Below are positions 22,383 to 32,534 of a stretch of DNA of 64,000 nucleotides, piece by piece; the first letter of the stretch is position 1, and each line of letters begins with the position of its first letter. This DNA comes from Eutypella sp. D-1. Its lineage: Eukaryota > Ascomycota > Sordariomycetes > Xylariales > Diatrypaceae. Location: NCBI GenBank assembly GCA_023313575.1, contig JAJTTP010000001.1:4340001-4404000 (forward strand). The letters are read 5' to 3'. A model generated the notes under the pieces. That model saw only the letters and a program-made list of their open reading frames with translations. It had not been told where the DNA came from and did not search any database. The position numbers and the translations under genes were made by a program.

Positions 22383-23563
22383 TGTGATTACGATATAAGT
22401 GTATATTCGTGCTGCTTCTCAAATACTTAGGTGTAAAGTCTTGAGTTTATGTTCTAATGGACGTGGAGGGGTTGGCCTTATAAGGTCTACTCCAAGATGA
22501 GATTGCGTCGAAGTGATGATATGAGGCCTTCCTAGGTACTAGATTTCCCACTCTATAAAGTTTGGATATACTGGGACCAGCTGCTGTAGCGAAGTAGAGG
22601 CTATCTATAGACTATAGGTAATGCCTAGCAAGCACCCTCAAAGATACCTAGCTGTTTCTAGCCGGTGACACTGCGGTCGCCATGACTTCATTGGCTGATG
22701 TGTACGAGAATTACCATATGCTTGCATGGCCGTGTGCTGATACCAGAGTTTCTGAGTATCATTTTAAGTTACCTAAGTATGCTAGGCTGGTCGGTGTACT
22801 CCTTATCTCTCTCTGTATAAAAGTGGCGCAGGGGTAAAGTGGGTCAAATAGGGGTAAAGCTTATGCTATTAGCGCGTCATATCTCGATTCCAGAGTTGAG
22901 ACCAAGGCATTTACGAAGTCAATACTGGAAGTAGCGCGATATTGAACAGTCCCTAGAAGCTACAGGCCTTGAGGTCTTGACTCCTTGTTATGTTTTCACG
23001 GTTTATATCGTATGTTGGTGGTACGCTGCGGCGCTGCCTAGTCAGTACCTAGTAGCTCCCTTTAGGCTGCGCCAAACCAGACTCTTGAGGTAGCTGCGTA
23101 GCCTAATTCATGTACAGGTTGATATATTAGTCACATACGGCAGTCCAATTAATGAGAATAGATGGGGAAGAGACTGTCATATATACTAAGTGGATACTAC
23201 TGGATCTGAGGGTACCTTGACCATTGCAGCTTCCTATGTGGCGTCTTGGTTGATTTGTCAAATGTGGTGTGGCTGTGTCCGTATATATATATATCAGTAA
23301 GGGATTTATAAATTCACAATTCAGTGCCACTTCGATGTCATTTAAATACTTATAGTATTGGTTGTGCTATGATGCTTTGTTTCCAGATGTTGCAAGCTTG
23401 TTCTTGATCCGATCCTGTTCCATTCAGCTCAGTATGCCAGGCCATGATATATGCATGTGTGCCTCAATCCTTGACGAGAACCATATCCATGTTATTCCAT
23501 ATCCAGCCCAAGCATGATGTGTGTGTTTGCGTGTGTGTGATATTGGTGTTGAAATGATGCATT
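22383..23563. other. Intergenic region
   Basis: 1.2 kb upstream of the YbjQ gene and downstream of the small Ser-rich gene (both minus strand). It has a short TA run near 23284-23294. No gene is seen. Confidence 0.45.
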
Positions 23564-23911
23564 TCACTCGTCGTCGTGACCACAGCGGCCACAGCAAGTC
23601 AGAAACGAGTGGAAGAAGCCTCTCACTTTCTCCAAGAGTTTCTTGGGTTCATGTTCCTCTTCCTCCCCATCGTTCGAGGGCACTCGTCGGACAGTACCGG
23701 TATCGCTCAGCACAGGCTCGGGGCTGAGGGGGCCAGAGGGATAGCCTGCGCCAGGTTGGATCGGGGCCTCCTCTGGGGAATGGATCTCGGGTGTCGGGAA
23801 AGAGATCATGATATTGTCGATATTCTCAAGAATACTGGGTTGATGATCAGAAGAGTCCGAAGACGATGACGAAGGAGAGTGGTCCCCAGTGGTGTGCTTG
23901 GAGGTAGACAT
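23564..23911 (-). CDS. Small Ser-rich hypothetical protein with a Cys-rich C-terminus
   Basis: Intronless, 115 residues. The first third is Ser/Asp-rich, the middle Pro-rich, then an acidic EEEE run and an amphipathic KKLLEKVRGFFHSFLTCCGRCGH tail with three cysteines, CC and GRC, within eight residues of the end. Such a basic-amphipathic plus Cys tail could be lipid-modified or bind metal, but this is inference. I recognise no family. The start codon context (CTCACGATGTC) is acceptable, and the composition differs from random flanking frames, but without homologues the gene is only probable. Confidence 0.5.
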   Translation of the reverse strand: MSTSKHTTGDHSPSSSSSDSSDHQPSILENIDNIMISFPTPEIHSPEEAPIQPGAGYPSGPLSPEPVLSDTGTVRRVPSNDGEEEEHEPKKLLEKVRGFFHSFLTCCGRCGHDDE

Positions 23912-25467
23912 CGTGAGGTCAATGGGCTTGCTGCTCCCTTTTTAGATCTGTACGAAGACTTTTGAACGGTTAAGGACAGGAGGACTGCTCTCTGGCAATA
24001 TATCTTGTGGGATGATAATCTTATATTAGGAGACGTCCTGAATTTGAACGAGACTGGTCATGGCAATTATGTGGTAGTTCGAATGTGGTGTAGTCCTCGT
24101 ATGGGGGTATTTTCTTGATGGTGTGGGTTAAGTTATGTATTGGGTATCATAACATGGGAGTCACAGTTGTATCTAATGACTCTATCTAGGTGCTTTGTTC
24201 TATGTGACACTGAAACTGGTCATAAGGTAATAAGGCGGGTGCACGCGCTGGTACCTTCCCGTCGCCAACTTTTGATATCTGCCTCTGGGTGAAACCAAAA
24301 GGGCGAGTGCAAGCCGTAACTATCTACCATAACTACCTATCACGAATTTTCAATATCAAATGCATGCAGATAATGATTTCTGAATGATTATTAGTCATTG
24401 GCTACTGAGTCTCGCATATTTAATATGTCATTAGCATCTAAGGAGTTTCGAACCTCTTTTACACAGATTATGTGTTGATATGTTAGGCTGGCATCCTTCG
24501 AGTAAGAGCGATGGTTACCATACTCCTTATACCAGCAACAAGCACGTAATAAATATCACGTGGCATATCAATGCATATCAACAGTGAAATTATTATGCTG
24601 TTGCTAGCATATGCAGCACATTACAGGCATCCCATTGCTCCTGATCCGATCCTATACTATTATGTGACTAGTTCGATGCCAAAAGATCGTGATGCTTATC
24701 TTTGAAGTTGGTTGAATGGATCAAAAGACTGTGATCTGGAATTGATTTGATAGCCATACCATTTATGTAAGGCCATCTTCTTTTTTGAAAAGCTTTGTAT
24801 TATGCATCGTTACTATTTTATGGTATCCAGCCTGGGATACCTATGCTCCCATATGCGCATTGAGGGGCAAGTAGGCAATGATCAGTATCTAACCTTGTTC
24901 TTAACTAGCTATAGCAAAACCTGTGAACCATATTACACCAGAACATTCAAGTAATATGGAACTGCAGCAAAAGTCTTGTTTTTGGATATGTCAATGAAGT
25001 CTTTCATCAATAGTTACTAATACAGCCAGCATGATCGATGTCATTTACATAGATCAGATATCGATTAAGCCTCATATGGTTTGGCTGTTTGCCAAGCATC
25101 TTTGCACCAGGGGTAATTAGGTATAGCACCATTGACTGTCTATTTTGACATGAAGCGGACCCATTTCCACTTTGGGACATATACAACCTCCGCAGCTTCC
25201 GGTGCGCCCGTGGGTAAAACAGATCGTGCAGAGTAGCGGGCCCCTTCCGTCCTAAATTACGAGATCTCAGGAGATGATCACTTCCCATTGGTGCACTCCT
25301 CTACGGCGCCCGATATTCCTCAATTTAACCTCAAACGGCGATGCGGGCCGGATCGAAAATGACGCCACGGAAATATCCGTCGAAGACACATATATACTCC
25401 AGGGGCGCCGTCCCTTCTCGTGTATGAAGTAGTGCAAATAGACAACCACTAAAATTGCACAATCAAT
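23912..25467. other. Intergenic, divergent promoter region
   Basis: 1.56 kb, AT-rich, between the small Ser-rich gene and the GH131 gene. A GGTTCGAAACTCC word on the minus strand near 24450 resembles a tRNA B box, but no tRNA can be folded around it. No gene seen. Confidence 0.45.
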
Positions 25468-26647
25468 ATGCTTTCCTCAACAATTCTGATTAGTTTACTC
25501 ACTTCCGTCGCTGTCGCCCGGCCGGGACGGCGCCAGGGCTCGGGCACCATCTCATGTCCGATCGCGCTCGATGGGCGGGTGCCGGCTGACCTCGAGCTGA
25601 CGGACCTAGACTCCTCCGCGACAAGCCCGTTCAACCCAGACTTTGTTAGGGGAGACGAGAAGTTCTCTGAGACCGTCCTGTTCCCCGACGTACCGAACTC
25701 TCGTTTCGACGACGAAGGCTTCAAATCATTGGAGGTGACCATCAACGACCAGTCTATCTTCCAAGAACAGAAAGGGTTCAGGAGAATCGGCCTCCAGCTC
25801 AAGGTACGGTGGTGGTACAGCATTCTGTCTTGGTTTGATGCTTATAAAATTTACGCAGGGAGACGAGAACGAGGGCGGCCCCGGCGCGGTTGGGGTGAAG
25901 ACTTTACACTGGAGCGTAAAGCAGGATCCTGCTCGCACATTCAACCTCACCCATGAGTACTTGGTGAGCAGATATTGTATCCATTAAGCCGTCGTAGGCT
26001 TGCTGACGCAGCGCCGTAGAACGTATGGCACGAGACAAGCAAGGTATGTGATGAGAGATGTCAGAAACATTGGCGAATCTTAGGGCTAACTCAGGTACAG
26101 TATGTTGACTTCCATATCTGCAGAGTTCGCCTAAAGATTCTAGCAACCTAGAATATACCGGACGCGGACACTCGTGATGCAATAATCTAACAGCAGGCTA
26201 GGTTCGATGGAAACCAATTCAATTTTGAGACTGGCACAATCATCGGCCGTCCCGGAAACGAGAAGACGTTCAAGATCCTAGACCGGCAAAACACCGAGGT
26301 GTGGTCGGTCCCGATCGATAATGTCGAGTGGCAGAACTTCGCCGTCACGCTGGATTTTGACAAGAAGTAAGCAATCCTTGGTTTGTTGGCAGCACCGCAT
26401 GGAGCTAACACAACCTAGTACGCTCCAAGTATATTACTCGGTAGGAAATGAGCCTCTCGAGGCTGTGACGGACGCCCTATCGAATGACAACTCCGGCAAA
26501 GGGCAGTATCAGATTGGTATCCTCAAGAAACCCACCGGAACCGATGATGTAGTGAATTCTGGGTTCCAGGAGACCGGTATCGACGAGGGCCAGATTTATG
26601 GCAGTATCTTCCTCGAAGATAGCAGCGATGGGTGCGTTTCCCTATAG
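25468..26647 (+). CDS. Secreted beta-glucanase, glycoside hydrolase family 131
   Basis: Five exons: 25468..25803, 25859..25963, 26020..26043 (24 nt), 26197..26366, 26419..26647; phases agree and give 287 residues. Signal peptide MLSSTILISLLTSVAVA. The GH131 blocks are in order: CPIALDGRVP, DLDSSATSPFNPDFV, SRFDDEGFKSLEVTINDQSI with GFRRIGLQL, then the VKTLHWSVKQDP and NLTHEYL-NVWHET blocks, and NQFNFETGTIIG. GH131 enzymes hydrolyse beta-1,3/1,6 and beta-1,4 glucans and are widespread in plant-associated ascomycetes; some have been tied to host colonisation. No carbohydrate-binding module is attached. The 153-nt third intron is longer than its neighbours and its acceptor could shift by one codon (CAGCAG). 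Family confident; natural substrate inferred. Confidence 0.87.
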
Positions 26648-27588
26648 ACTAGGGTAAGGATCGATGGTCGCTTCGGCGCCGAGCTATTACAAGCCCATTC
26701 CAGGAGGGCACATTGAATGCGATACCAGGTTCCTTCATTATATTGTCTGCGGGGAGCCTGTTAGATCAACCCGCCTGACCCGCGAATCTGGTTCAAATTG
26801 GACATGTTTCGTAATGGTGCCAAAGCTATATAGAACCTTCTAGACAATTAAGTTCTTCTCCCTGCGGTGGTAAACTGGTAGACCCGGGCCGAGGTTCGGT
26901 CGTTATTGGTCACAGTCTCTCGGGCCCGTAGCCGGGTATCACAAGCTTGTCATACGCCTCCATATGACCCGCCAGCGTTTGGAGTTGATTTGGAAGCATC
27001 CTGGTTCTATATAATTCGGTCCCAAGCTTTCGTCGTTCATAAGTTTGCATACTTGGCGGGCGGTATGGATGGCATTAAAGGCGATTTTGAGGGGACCTCC
27101 ATACATTAAAATGAAGAATTAGTTGGCCAGTGGAGGCAAACGTGCTGTGGTTTTCAGCATTGAATTAGGCTCCGTTGAATGGTATATAACAGCAAAAATA
27201 TTGTTTCAATGACATTAGGAAGTATAGTGTTGCACATTGATGGAGCTCATCAATGGGAAACAGCAACTACAAGTTACTAGGGTGGGCAACTAGCAAAGCA
27301 GGTGCGGAAACAAGGCAAGAGCAAAATGGCCATCAAATGCCTTTCGGGGTTGTTATTCCATGTCTAACGGATTAGAAAAAGGGAAACACGGCTATTTAAA
27401 GAATGGAGAACCTTGCTATTGCTAAAATGCGGCATAAATGAACAATCCATAATGGAAGAAACCTTTACAAAATACTACTTATAGCAACACTCCGAGTCGC
27501 CGAAGCTGGCCATCCTACTTCCTTATCACCAAATCAACTCTAATCTGGATACTACGAACAAGAATACAGCTTATATCAGAACAGCGCA
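26648..27588. other. Intergenic region
   Basis: 941 bp between the GH131 gene and the SGNH esterase gene, both plus strand, so it holds one terminator and one promoter. No coding region is seen. Confidence 0.45.
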
Positions 27589-28431
27589 ATGATGATCTCC
27601 ACGATGGCTTTGTTGCGAACACTTATCTGTGCTCTTCCCCTGGCCCAAGGTAGGAACCCAGCTCTAAATCATGTTGCCGGGGAAAGTACTGACCAGTATT
27701 TAGGCTTATCGCTACCCGATATGAATACCTCCGAGCAGGGTGATGTAGCTTCCACAGACACCCCACTACGAATCTCGCCCCTGGGTGCCTCCGTGACCTG
27801 GGGCACCGGATCGAGCGACGGTACTGGCTACCGCGGCCCTCTCCGAGAGATGTTGACTGAGGCCGGGTACACGGTCAACCTCGTTGGCTTCAACCGGGGC
27901 GGAGACATGAAGGACAATGAGAACGATGGGTACCCGGGACTGAAGGTGCGCGAGATCCACGGCAAACTAGCTCGGGTGCTAGAGGAGCGAAAGCCGAACC
28001 TTTTTCTCATCAACGCCGGCACGAACAACTGCCTCCAGGGCGAGGACGAGGACCAGACGGACGCGGACCTGGGCGCGATCTTGGATGACATCTGGGATTA
28101 CAACAAGGACACGACCATCATTTTATCAGGGCTCTTGACGAACAGGAACAAGAAGGTCGCCGCCTGCGAAAGGCGCCTTAACAAGAAGTATCAGGCTCGG
28201 GTCGCTGCAGGTGTTGAAGAAGGTTTCAAGATCGCCTATGCCGACATGGGCATGATCACTGTCGACGACCTCGGTGAGGACGGCACCCATCCTAAGGACG
28301 GTGGATATAGAAAGTTTGGCAGTGGCTGGTTCGCTGCGATTCTGGAGGCAGAGAGGAAAGGTTGGATCACACTGGCATCGCACGTGGAGGGTATTGCCGA
28401 TGGCGGCAACAATAGTTCCGACTCTATGTAG
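27589..28431 (+). CDS. Secreted SGNH-fold esterase, carbohydrate esterase family 3 type
   Basis: Intronless, 280 residues with an N-terminal signal peptide (MALLRTLICALPLAQG core; initiation could be at any of three nearby in-frame ATGs, with 27589 the first). The SGNH blocks are clear: block I has the nucleophile Ser 68 in PLGASVTWG (GAS in place of the usual GDS), block III GTNNC at 144-148, and block V Asp 231 - His 234 in DGTHP. The DGTGYRGPLR run after block I is typical of CE3 acetylxylan esterase relatives, which deacetylate xylan. It stands 0.9 kb from the GH131 glucanase in the same direction, so a shared role in plant cell wall breakdown is plausible. The exact ester is inferred. 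Confidence 0.87.
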   Translation: MMISTMALLRTLICALPLAQGRNPALNHVAGESTDQYLGLSLPDMNTSEQGDVASTDTPLRISPLGASVTWGTGSSDGTGYRGPLREMLTEAGYTVNLVGFNRGGDMKDNENDGYPGLKVREIHGKLARVLEERKPNLFLINAGTNNCLQGEDEDQTDADLGAILDDIWDYNKDTTIILSGLLTNRNKKVAACERRLNKKYQARVAAGVEEGFKIAYADMGMITVDDLGEDGTHPKDGGYRKFGSGWFAAILEAERKGWITLASHVEGIADGGNNSSDSM

Positions 28432-28606
28432 TTGATACCATTTTTACGCACGAAATGGCGTATCCATTACGAGCTAAAAGGTCATCTTGTAGACAGGACG
28501 GCATTTCCAGGACGTAACATCTTCATTATACACTCGAGGTTTTGCTCCCGGTTCTACATATTCTAAGCCACCCGATCCCTTATGTACACCATAGTAAGGC
28601 AGCTTA

Positions 28607-29629
28607 TTACCAAACCCCCATTGGCTCTCCAGAAATAGAAGCGGCAGTCTCTTCTCTCCCCTCGCTTTCCCTGCCGCTACTCTCCCGAACGTCATTACCC
28701 TCTTCCAATTGTATCTGGTCCATGCAGGTTTTCAACCACCTGAACTCTGATGTTCCTGGGTAAAATTGTGAGGGATCACTGATCCTGCGGAAAATAGAGT
28801 ATACTTCCTCAATTTTAGCGAAGTTATCTTCCTCGTAAGAGTTCACCGTTTTGGAAGGGATTATTTCAGCACCAGCCCTGTCGAACACCTCCATCGTTTC
28901 GATCCAGTTAAAAGTTCGTCGCTTAGAGATTATTAGCTGCAAGCTATTACCACGGGAACGACAACGGCTGATATATCGAAACAAGTGCTTGCAAGTGAGA
29001 TATAAAGGGGAGAAGGGGTGTTGATCATCGACACAGTTCGGATCGGCGCCAAGTCTCAACAGGTCTTCAATGACATGGGGCCTGCCTTTGCGGGCCGCGC
29101 ATTGCATTGGCGTGCCGTGTTTTCCTGCGGCGAGTGTGATATCTGCACCCTGCTCAATAAGAAACTCGCGGAACCGGAACCATTTCCTGTAATCCCTGAT
29201 TGTATGGGCGTGATAATATTTCCCTCGTAATATTGCGGCATTAAGAGCAGTTCCATATTCTCCACCGACATAATTTATGGAGATGTCTTCTCGTTCCAGT
29301 AGGACTGAAGCTTTCTCCAGTGAGCCAGAAAATGTTGCGGCGTGGAGGGCATTCCCAAATCTTTGAGTTGGCAATGTGGGATCGAGGCCTAGTTCGAGGA
29401 GCCTTTTGAATGTGTCTGCGCTACTCGTCTCATTTCCAGCGATGTAGTTGACTGCTATCCCCCACTCAGAGTGGCAAATGAGACTTTGGTCGGCTCCATG
29501 ACGAAGAAGCAGCTCAACGATGTTGAATTTCGCTTGACGACAGGCAATCAGTGAAGGAGAGCTCAAGCCCTCTAGTCTCTCTAGATCTGGGTTGGCATTG
29601 CTGAGGACTCTACCGACACTAACGTAGGC
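28607..29629 (-). pseudogene. Ankyrin-repeat gene, probably 5'-truncated
   Basis: The frame is open from an acceptor-like site at 29630 (CAATTAG) down to the stop at 28607, about 340 residues, but has no ATG at its head; the earliest candidate start (29566) is a TTG. It carries several ankyrin-type units (FNIVELLLRHGAD, DTFKRLLELGLDPTL, GNALHAATFSGSLEKASVLL, GTPMQCAARKGRPHVIEDLL then RLGADPN), then a non-repeat Ser/Glu-rich tail. Upstream frames contain KATQALLKWAYK-like coding traces (about 29690-29790) but end in stops, and the phases of candidate donors do not match. This looks like the 3' end of a larger ankyrin protein, of the kind often following NACHT domains, whose front is missing or decayed. 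An undetected upstream exon set remains possible. Confidence 0.55.
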
Positions 29630-30323
29630 CTAATTGTATTATTCTTTGTATGTACGTTATTAATAATAGAATTGGATGAACTATTTAATACTAACTTGTC
29701 TTATATGCCCATTTCAACAGTGCTTGCGTTGCTTTGTCAATGCCGGTTGGTTTCCTTTTTTTGCCATCTTGAATAGGCCTACGAAGTACTTAGATGGGTA
29801 GATCTCGAGTGGGTAGGAAATAGGGGATAAATAGGGATAAATGACCCACTATTCCTGTCCCAGCCCTGAAGGAACTTGTATGTACGGAGTAGTTACAACG
29901 GTTTTTTTTTACTCGAGCGCTGGAGAGTTGTCTTTTGAACAATCACATGTTATAATTAAGTCGCCCGATCAAGTGCTAATCAGCTTTTTTTTGAGTTGTT
30001 CTGTTGTATAGAATCATTACAAAGGCTCCTTGGAAGAAGTGCTTCTCAACACACACAAAGGGAGTCAGTCTGTTTGTAATTTGACTAGGAGACCCAAGCA
30101 TACGTGAGCAGCCCAACGGTAGAAGCGAATACACTGCCGAATCTCGAGATAACTGCGGGTACAGGCTCCATGCATTCACGAGTCATCAAGGTTTTAGGCG
30201 ATGCTGTGTTCACAATTGAATTTCTATGTATAATTCGAAATGCTACCTCCTTAATGCTTTTATGGTCGTATATATATACCGCGCAGCCTCCATTTTCTTT
30301 TAATCGCCTAACAGTGGGATTAC
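29630..30323. other. Intergenic region
   Basis: 0.7 kb between the ankyrin gene and the 3' end of the Arg/Ser-rich gene. It contains the decayed coding traces mentioned for the ankyrin gene and short poly-T runs near 29900 and 29985. A last small exon of the Arg/Ser-rich gene might lie at its right edge. Confidence 0.4.
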
Positions 30324-32534
30324 TTACCGTAAGCTCCGGTTTCCAGCCTTTCGCGTTAGAGTTCGTCGCTGCGGCATGAACGCGGGCGGCGGTGTGTTGC
30401 CAGTGGACTGGCTAGGAAGGACATCGCGATAGTCCATGGCAGTCTGCTCGCCCGATGTCGGGCGCGGACCCAGATCCAGCGGCCGGTCCGGCAGGATACT
30501 GCTGTCGTCGCCGAAGTCGTACCCGCTGCCGTTGTAGTCGGGCGGGGACCTCGTGGGCTGCTGCTGGCGTTGCTGGAGAGCCGGGCCCTGACTTGGCGTT
30601 TGGGGCACTGACTGTGGGGCGACGACGGGGAAGAACGATTCCCTCGCCATGTTAATCGAGACGTCGCTGCCAAGGAACAAGGAGTCGTTGCGTCGTCTGA
30701 GTGTCCTGGGCTGCTTCGGTGGGGGTGGTGGGGGCGGGCCGATAAATTCCTCTACGGACGCGGTGCGCAGGGCCGCGGCAACCGGGAGGGGCGACTCGGT
30801 GAGCTTGGTGTCAATGACGAGCTTCGGCGCGCTCTTCCTGCGCGGCGCGCTGTGCAGGCCCGCGACGCTGCCCATCTTAGGCCTGATGCCGAAGAGCTCA
30901 TCGCTCGGCTTCTTCGTGGGCCCACGGTAGACGTCGCTCTCGCTCCCGACCACCTCGGCGTTGGCGGCGGTGCCGCGGTAAGGCTCGATGCTCTGCTGCT
31001 GACGGCGGAGCATCGGGCGTTTCTGACGACCAATGCCGACCCCGTCGCCCGCCTGGTATTCGGACGCCGCGGGCGAGTCCGGCCCTTCGATGTGCCTGTC
31101 CGAAACGTCCTGGATCGGACTCCGGTCAACGCTGCGAACCTCGAAGCTGGGAAGTGGTCGCCGACCAGCCCGCACCAGGTGCTTGTTCATCTCGAAGCTG
31201 ATGCGGGCCTCGGCGCGGTCGATGGTCCGGTCGATGAATGACCGGCGTGACATGGGGTCCTCGACGTAGCTGCCGGCGGCAGGGCTACGGCTTCGGCTGC
31301 GGCTATGGCTCCGATCCTGGCTCGTATTCCGGCTCGGCATCCGGCGGGGAGTCGGTGCCGCGATGCTGTAGTGGGACTCCGTGCTGCGGTGCGAGCTATG
31401 AGTGCTGAGGCTGGGCCGCGGACTCCTGCTGCGCCCGCGCCCTATTATCGACGAGGATGGCGAGCCCGGCGGCGTGGAGGCCGGCCGCTGCCGCGTCGGG
31501 GTCGGGGTCGAGATCGGGATGCTGCTGGAGACGGCGGTAGTGGCGGTGGAGTAGCGGAAGGATGCCGACTCACTGTGGCGGCTATCCCTGCTCGCACTCC
31601 GGCACCCGCTGAATACCTTCGAGATGTGGCACCCGCGCGAGACGAAACTATCCATGTAGGACGCGGCGGTGGACGCGGCGGCGGTGGAGGCGGTGGTGGA
31701 GATAGCGGGCGACGGCGGCTCGTCGGGGAACATGGCCTCGGGGTCGATGGGCGTCGCCGGGACGCTATCGCCGTACAGCGACCCGCGGCTCGTGAGCTCC
31801 ACGAGGTCAGGGCTCTCAAGGCTGTCGTCGTCGTCCTTCTCCGAAGGCTTGTAAGGCTTGTACGGTGACGGCGGCGGGCAGGGAGAGGGAGGGGCAGACT
31901 TGTCGCGCACGTAGATGGGCTTCTCGGGCTTGTAGTGCCCCGAGGAGTGCGAGTGCGAGCGCGAGCGCGAGCGCGTGCTCGAGCGGCCCTGCGATATCTC
32001 GCTGTCGCCGGAGCACGACGTCGCCTTGTCCACGTCCTGCACGAGCTTCAGCTCCGCGCGCGCCCGGTGGAGCCTGCCGCGGAGGAGGTCGCTCTTGGGC
32101 TCGTAACCCACGTTCCCCATCTCGACCCCGACCCTCCTGAGGAGGCTGGGCGACGGAGCGACGCAATCGGAGGCGCGACGCCGCGGGCGGGTCTTGCTGC
32201 GGCGCTGCTTCGCCTCCTCGTTTTCGCTGTCGTCACCGACGTCCGTCATGGCGCGTCTGACGGGGACTGCCGGCGGGGAGCTCTGTTTCTTCTGTACCTT
32301 TTTGGGGGCAGGATCAGGGGCAGAGGCAGGGGAAGGGGCACGTCTCGGCCTTGGGAGGTCAAAGACGATGGCCTCCGTGCTTGCATCGCTCGAGACGTCC
32401 CAGTCATCCTTTGGGTCAACGGACGGAGCGACGGACCGCGCATGCTCGGACCTGCCGACCCTGGGCCCGTACATGGGGGAGCGGTTCCCGAGCTCGGCCA
32501 GTCTCCTGAGACTCTCCGCAGTGAGTGGCGCCAT
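30324..32534 (-). CDS. Large Arg/Ser/Pro-rich disordered protein, function unknown
   Basis: Intronless frame of 736 residues, nearly all low-complexity. Ser-Arg dipeptide tracts occur at about residues 185-200 (RSSTRSRSRSHSHSS) and again near 400-420 (DRSHSRSRSRSPAAG). There are many Ser-Pro and Thr-Pro sites, a run of PPPPPPP near 600, acidic DDDDS around 235, and short hydrophilic helices such as RLAELGNRSPMYGP at the N-terminus and DRTIDRAEARISFEMNKHL near 435. No globular domain is recognisable and no RRM is seen, so the RS tracts are not enough to call a splicing factor. The stop TAA lies inside a strong donor (CG|GTAAGT), so a short further exon could replace the last residues. A run of 13 G (32588-32600) lies just before the start codon. 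Confidence 0.75.
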   Translation of the reverse strand: MAPLTAESLRRLAELGNRSPMYGPRVGRSEHARSVAPSVDPKDDWDVSSDASTEAIVFDLPRPRRAPSPASAPDPAPKKVQKKQSSPPAVPVRRAMTDVGDDSENEEAKQRRSKTRPRRRASDCVAPSPSLLRRVGVEMGNVGYEPKSDLLRGRLHRARAELKLVQDVDKATSCSGDSEISQGRSSTRSRSRSHSHSSGHYKPEKPIYVRDKSAPPSPCPPPSPYKPYKPSEKDDDDSLESPDLVELTSRGSLYGDSVPATPIDPEAMFPDEPPSPAISTTASTAAASTAASYMDSFVSRGCHISKVFSGCRSASRDSRHSESASFRYSTATTAVSSSIPISTPTPTRQRPASTPPGSPSSSIIGRGRSRSPRPSLSTHSSHRSTESHYSIAAPTPRRMPSRNTSQDRSHSRSRSRSPAAGSYVEDPMSRRSFIDRTIDRAEARISFEMNKHLVRAGRRPLPSFEVRSVDRSPIQDVSDRHIEGPDSPAASEYQAGDGVGIGRQKRPMLRRQQQSIEPYRGTAANAEVVGSESDVYRGPTKKPSDELFGIRPKMGSVAGLHSAPRRKSAPKLVIDTKLTESPLPVAAALRTASVEEFIGPPPPPPPKQPRTLRRRNDSLFLGSDVSINMARESFFPVVAPQSVPQTPSQGPALQQRQQQPTRSPPDYNGSGYDFGDDSSILPDRPLDLGPRPTSGEQTAMDYRDVLPSQSTGNTPPPAFMPQRRTLTRKAGNRSLR

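Noticed and set aside
24421..24540. GGTTCGAAAC on the minus strand, resembling a tRNA B box
   Set aside because: No A box (TRGCNNAGY) at the right distance and no seven-base acceptor stem could be paired.
30250..30275. A TACGACCATA word on the minus strand, resembling the start of fungal 5S rRNA
   Set aside because: The next 100 bases show none of the conserved 5S segments, and no GTCGTATGT-type end follows.
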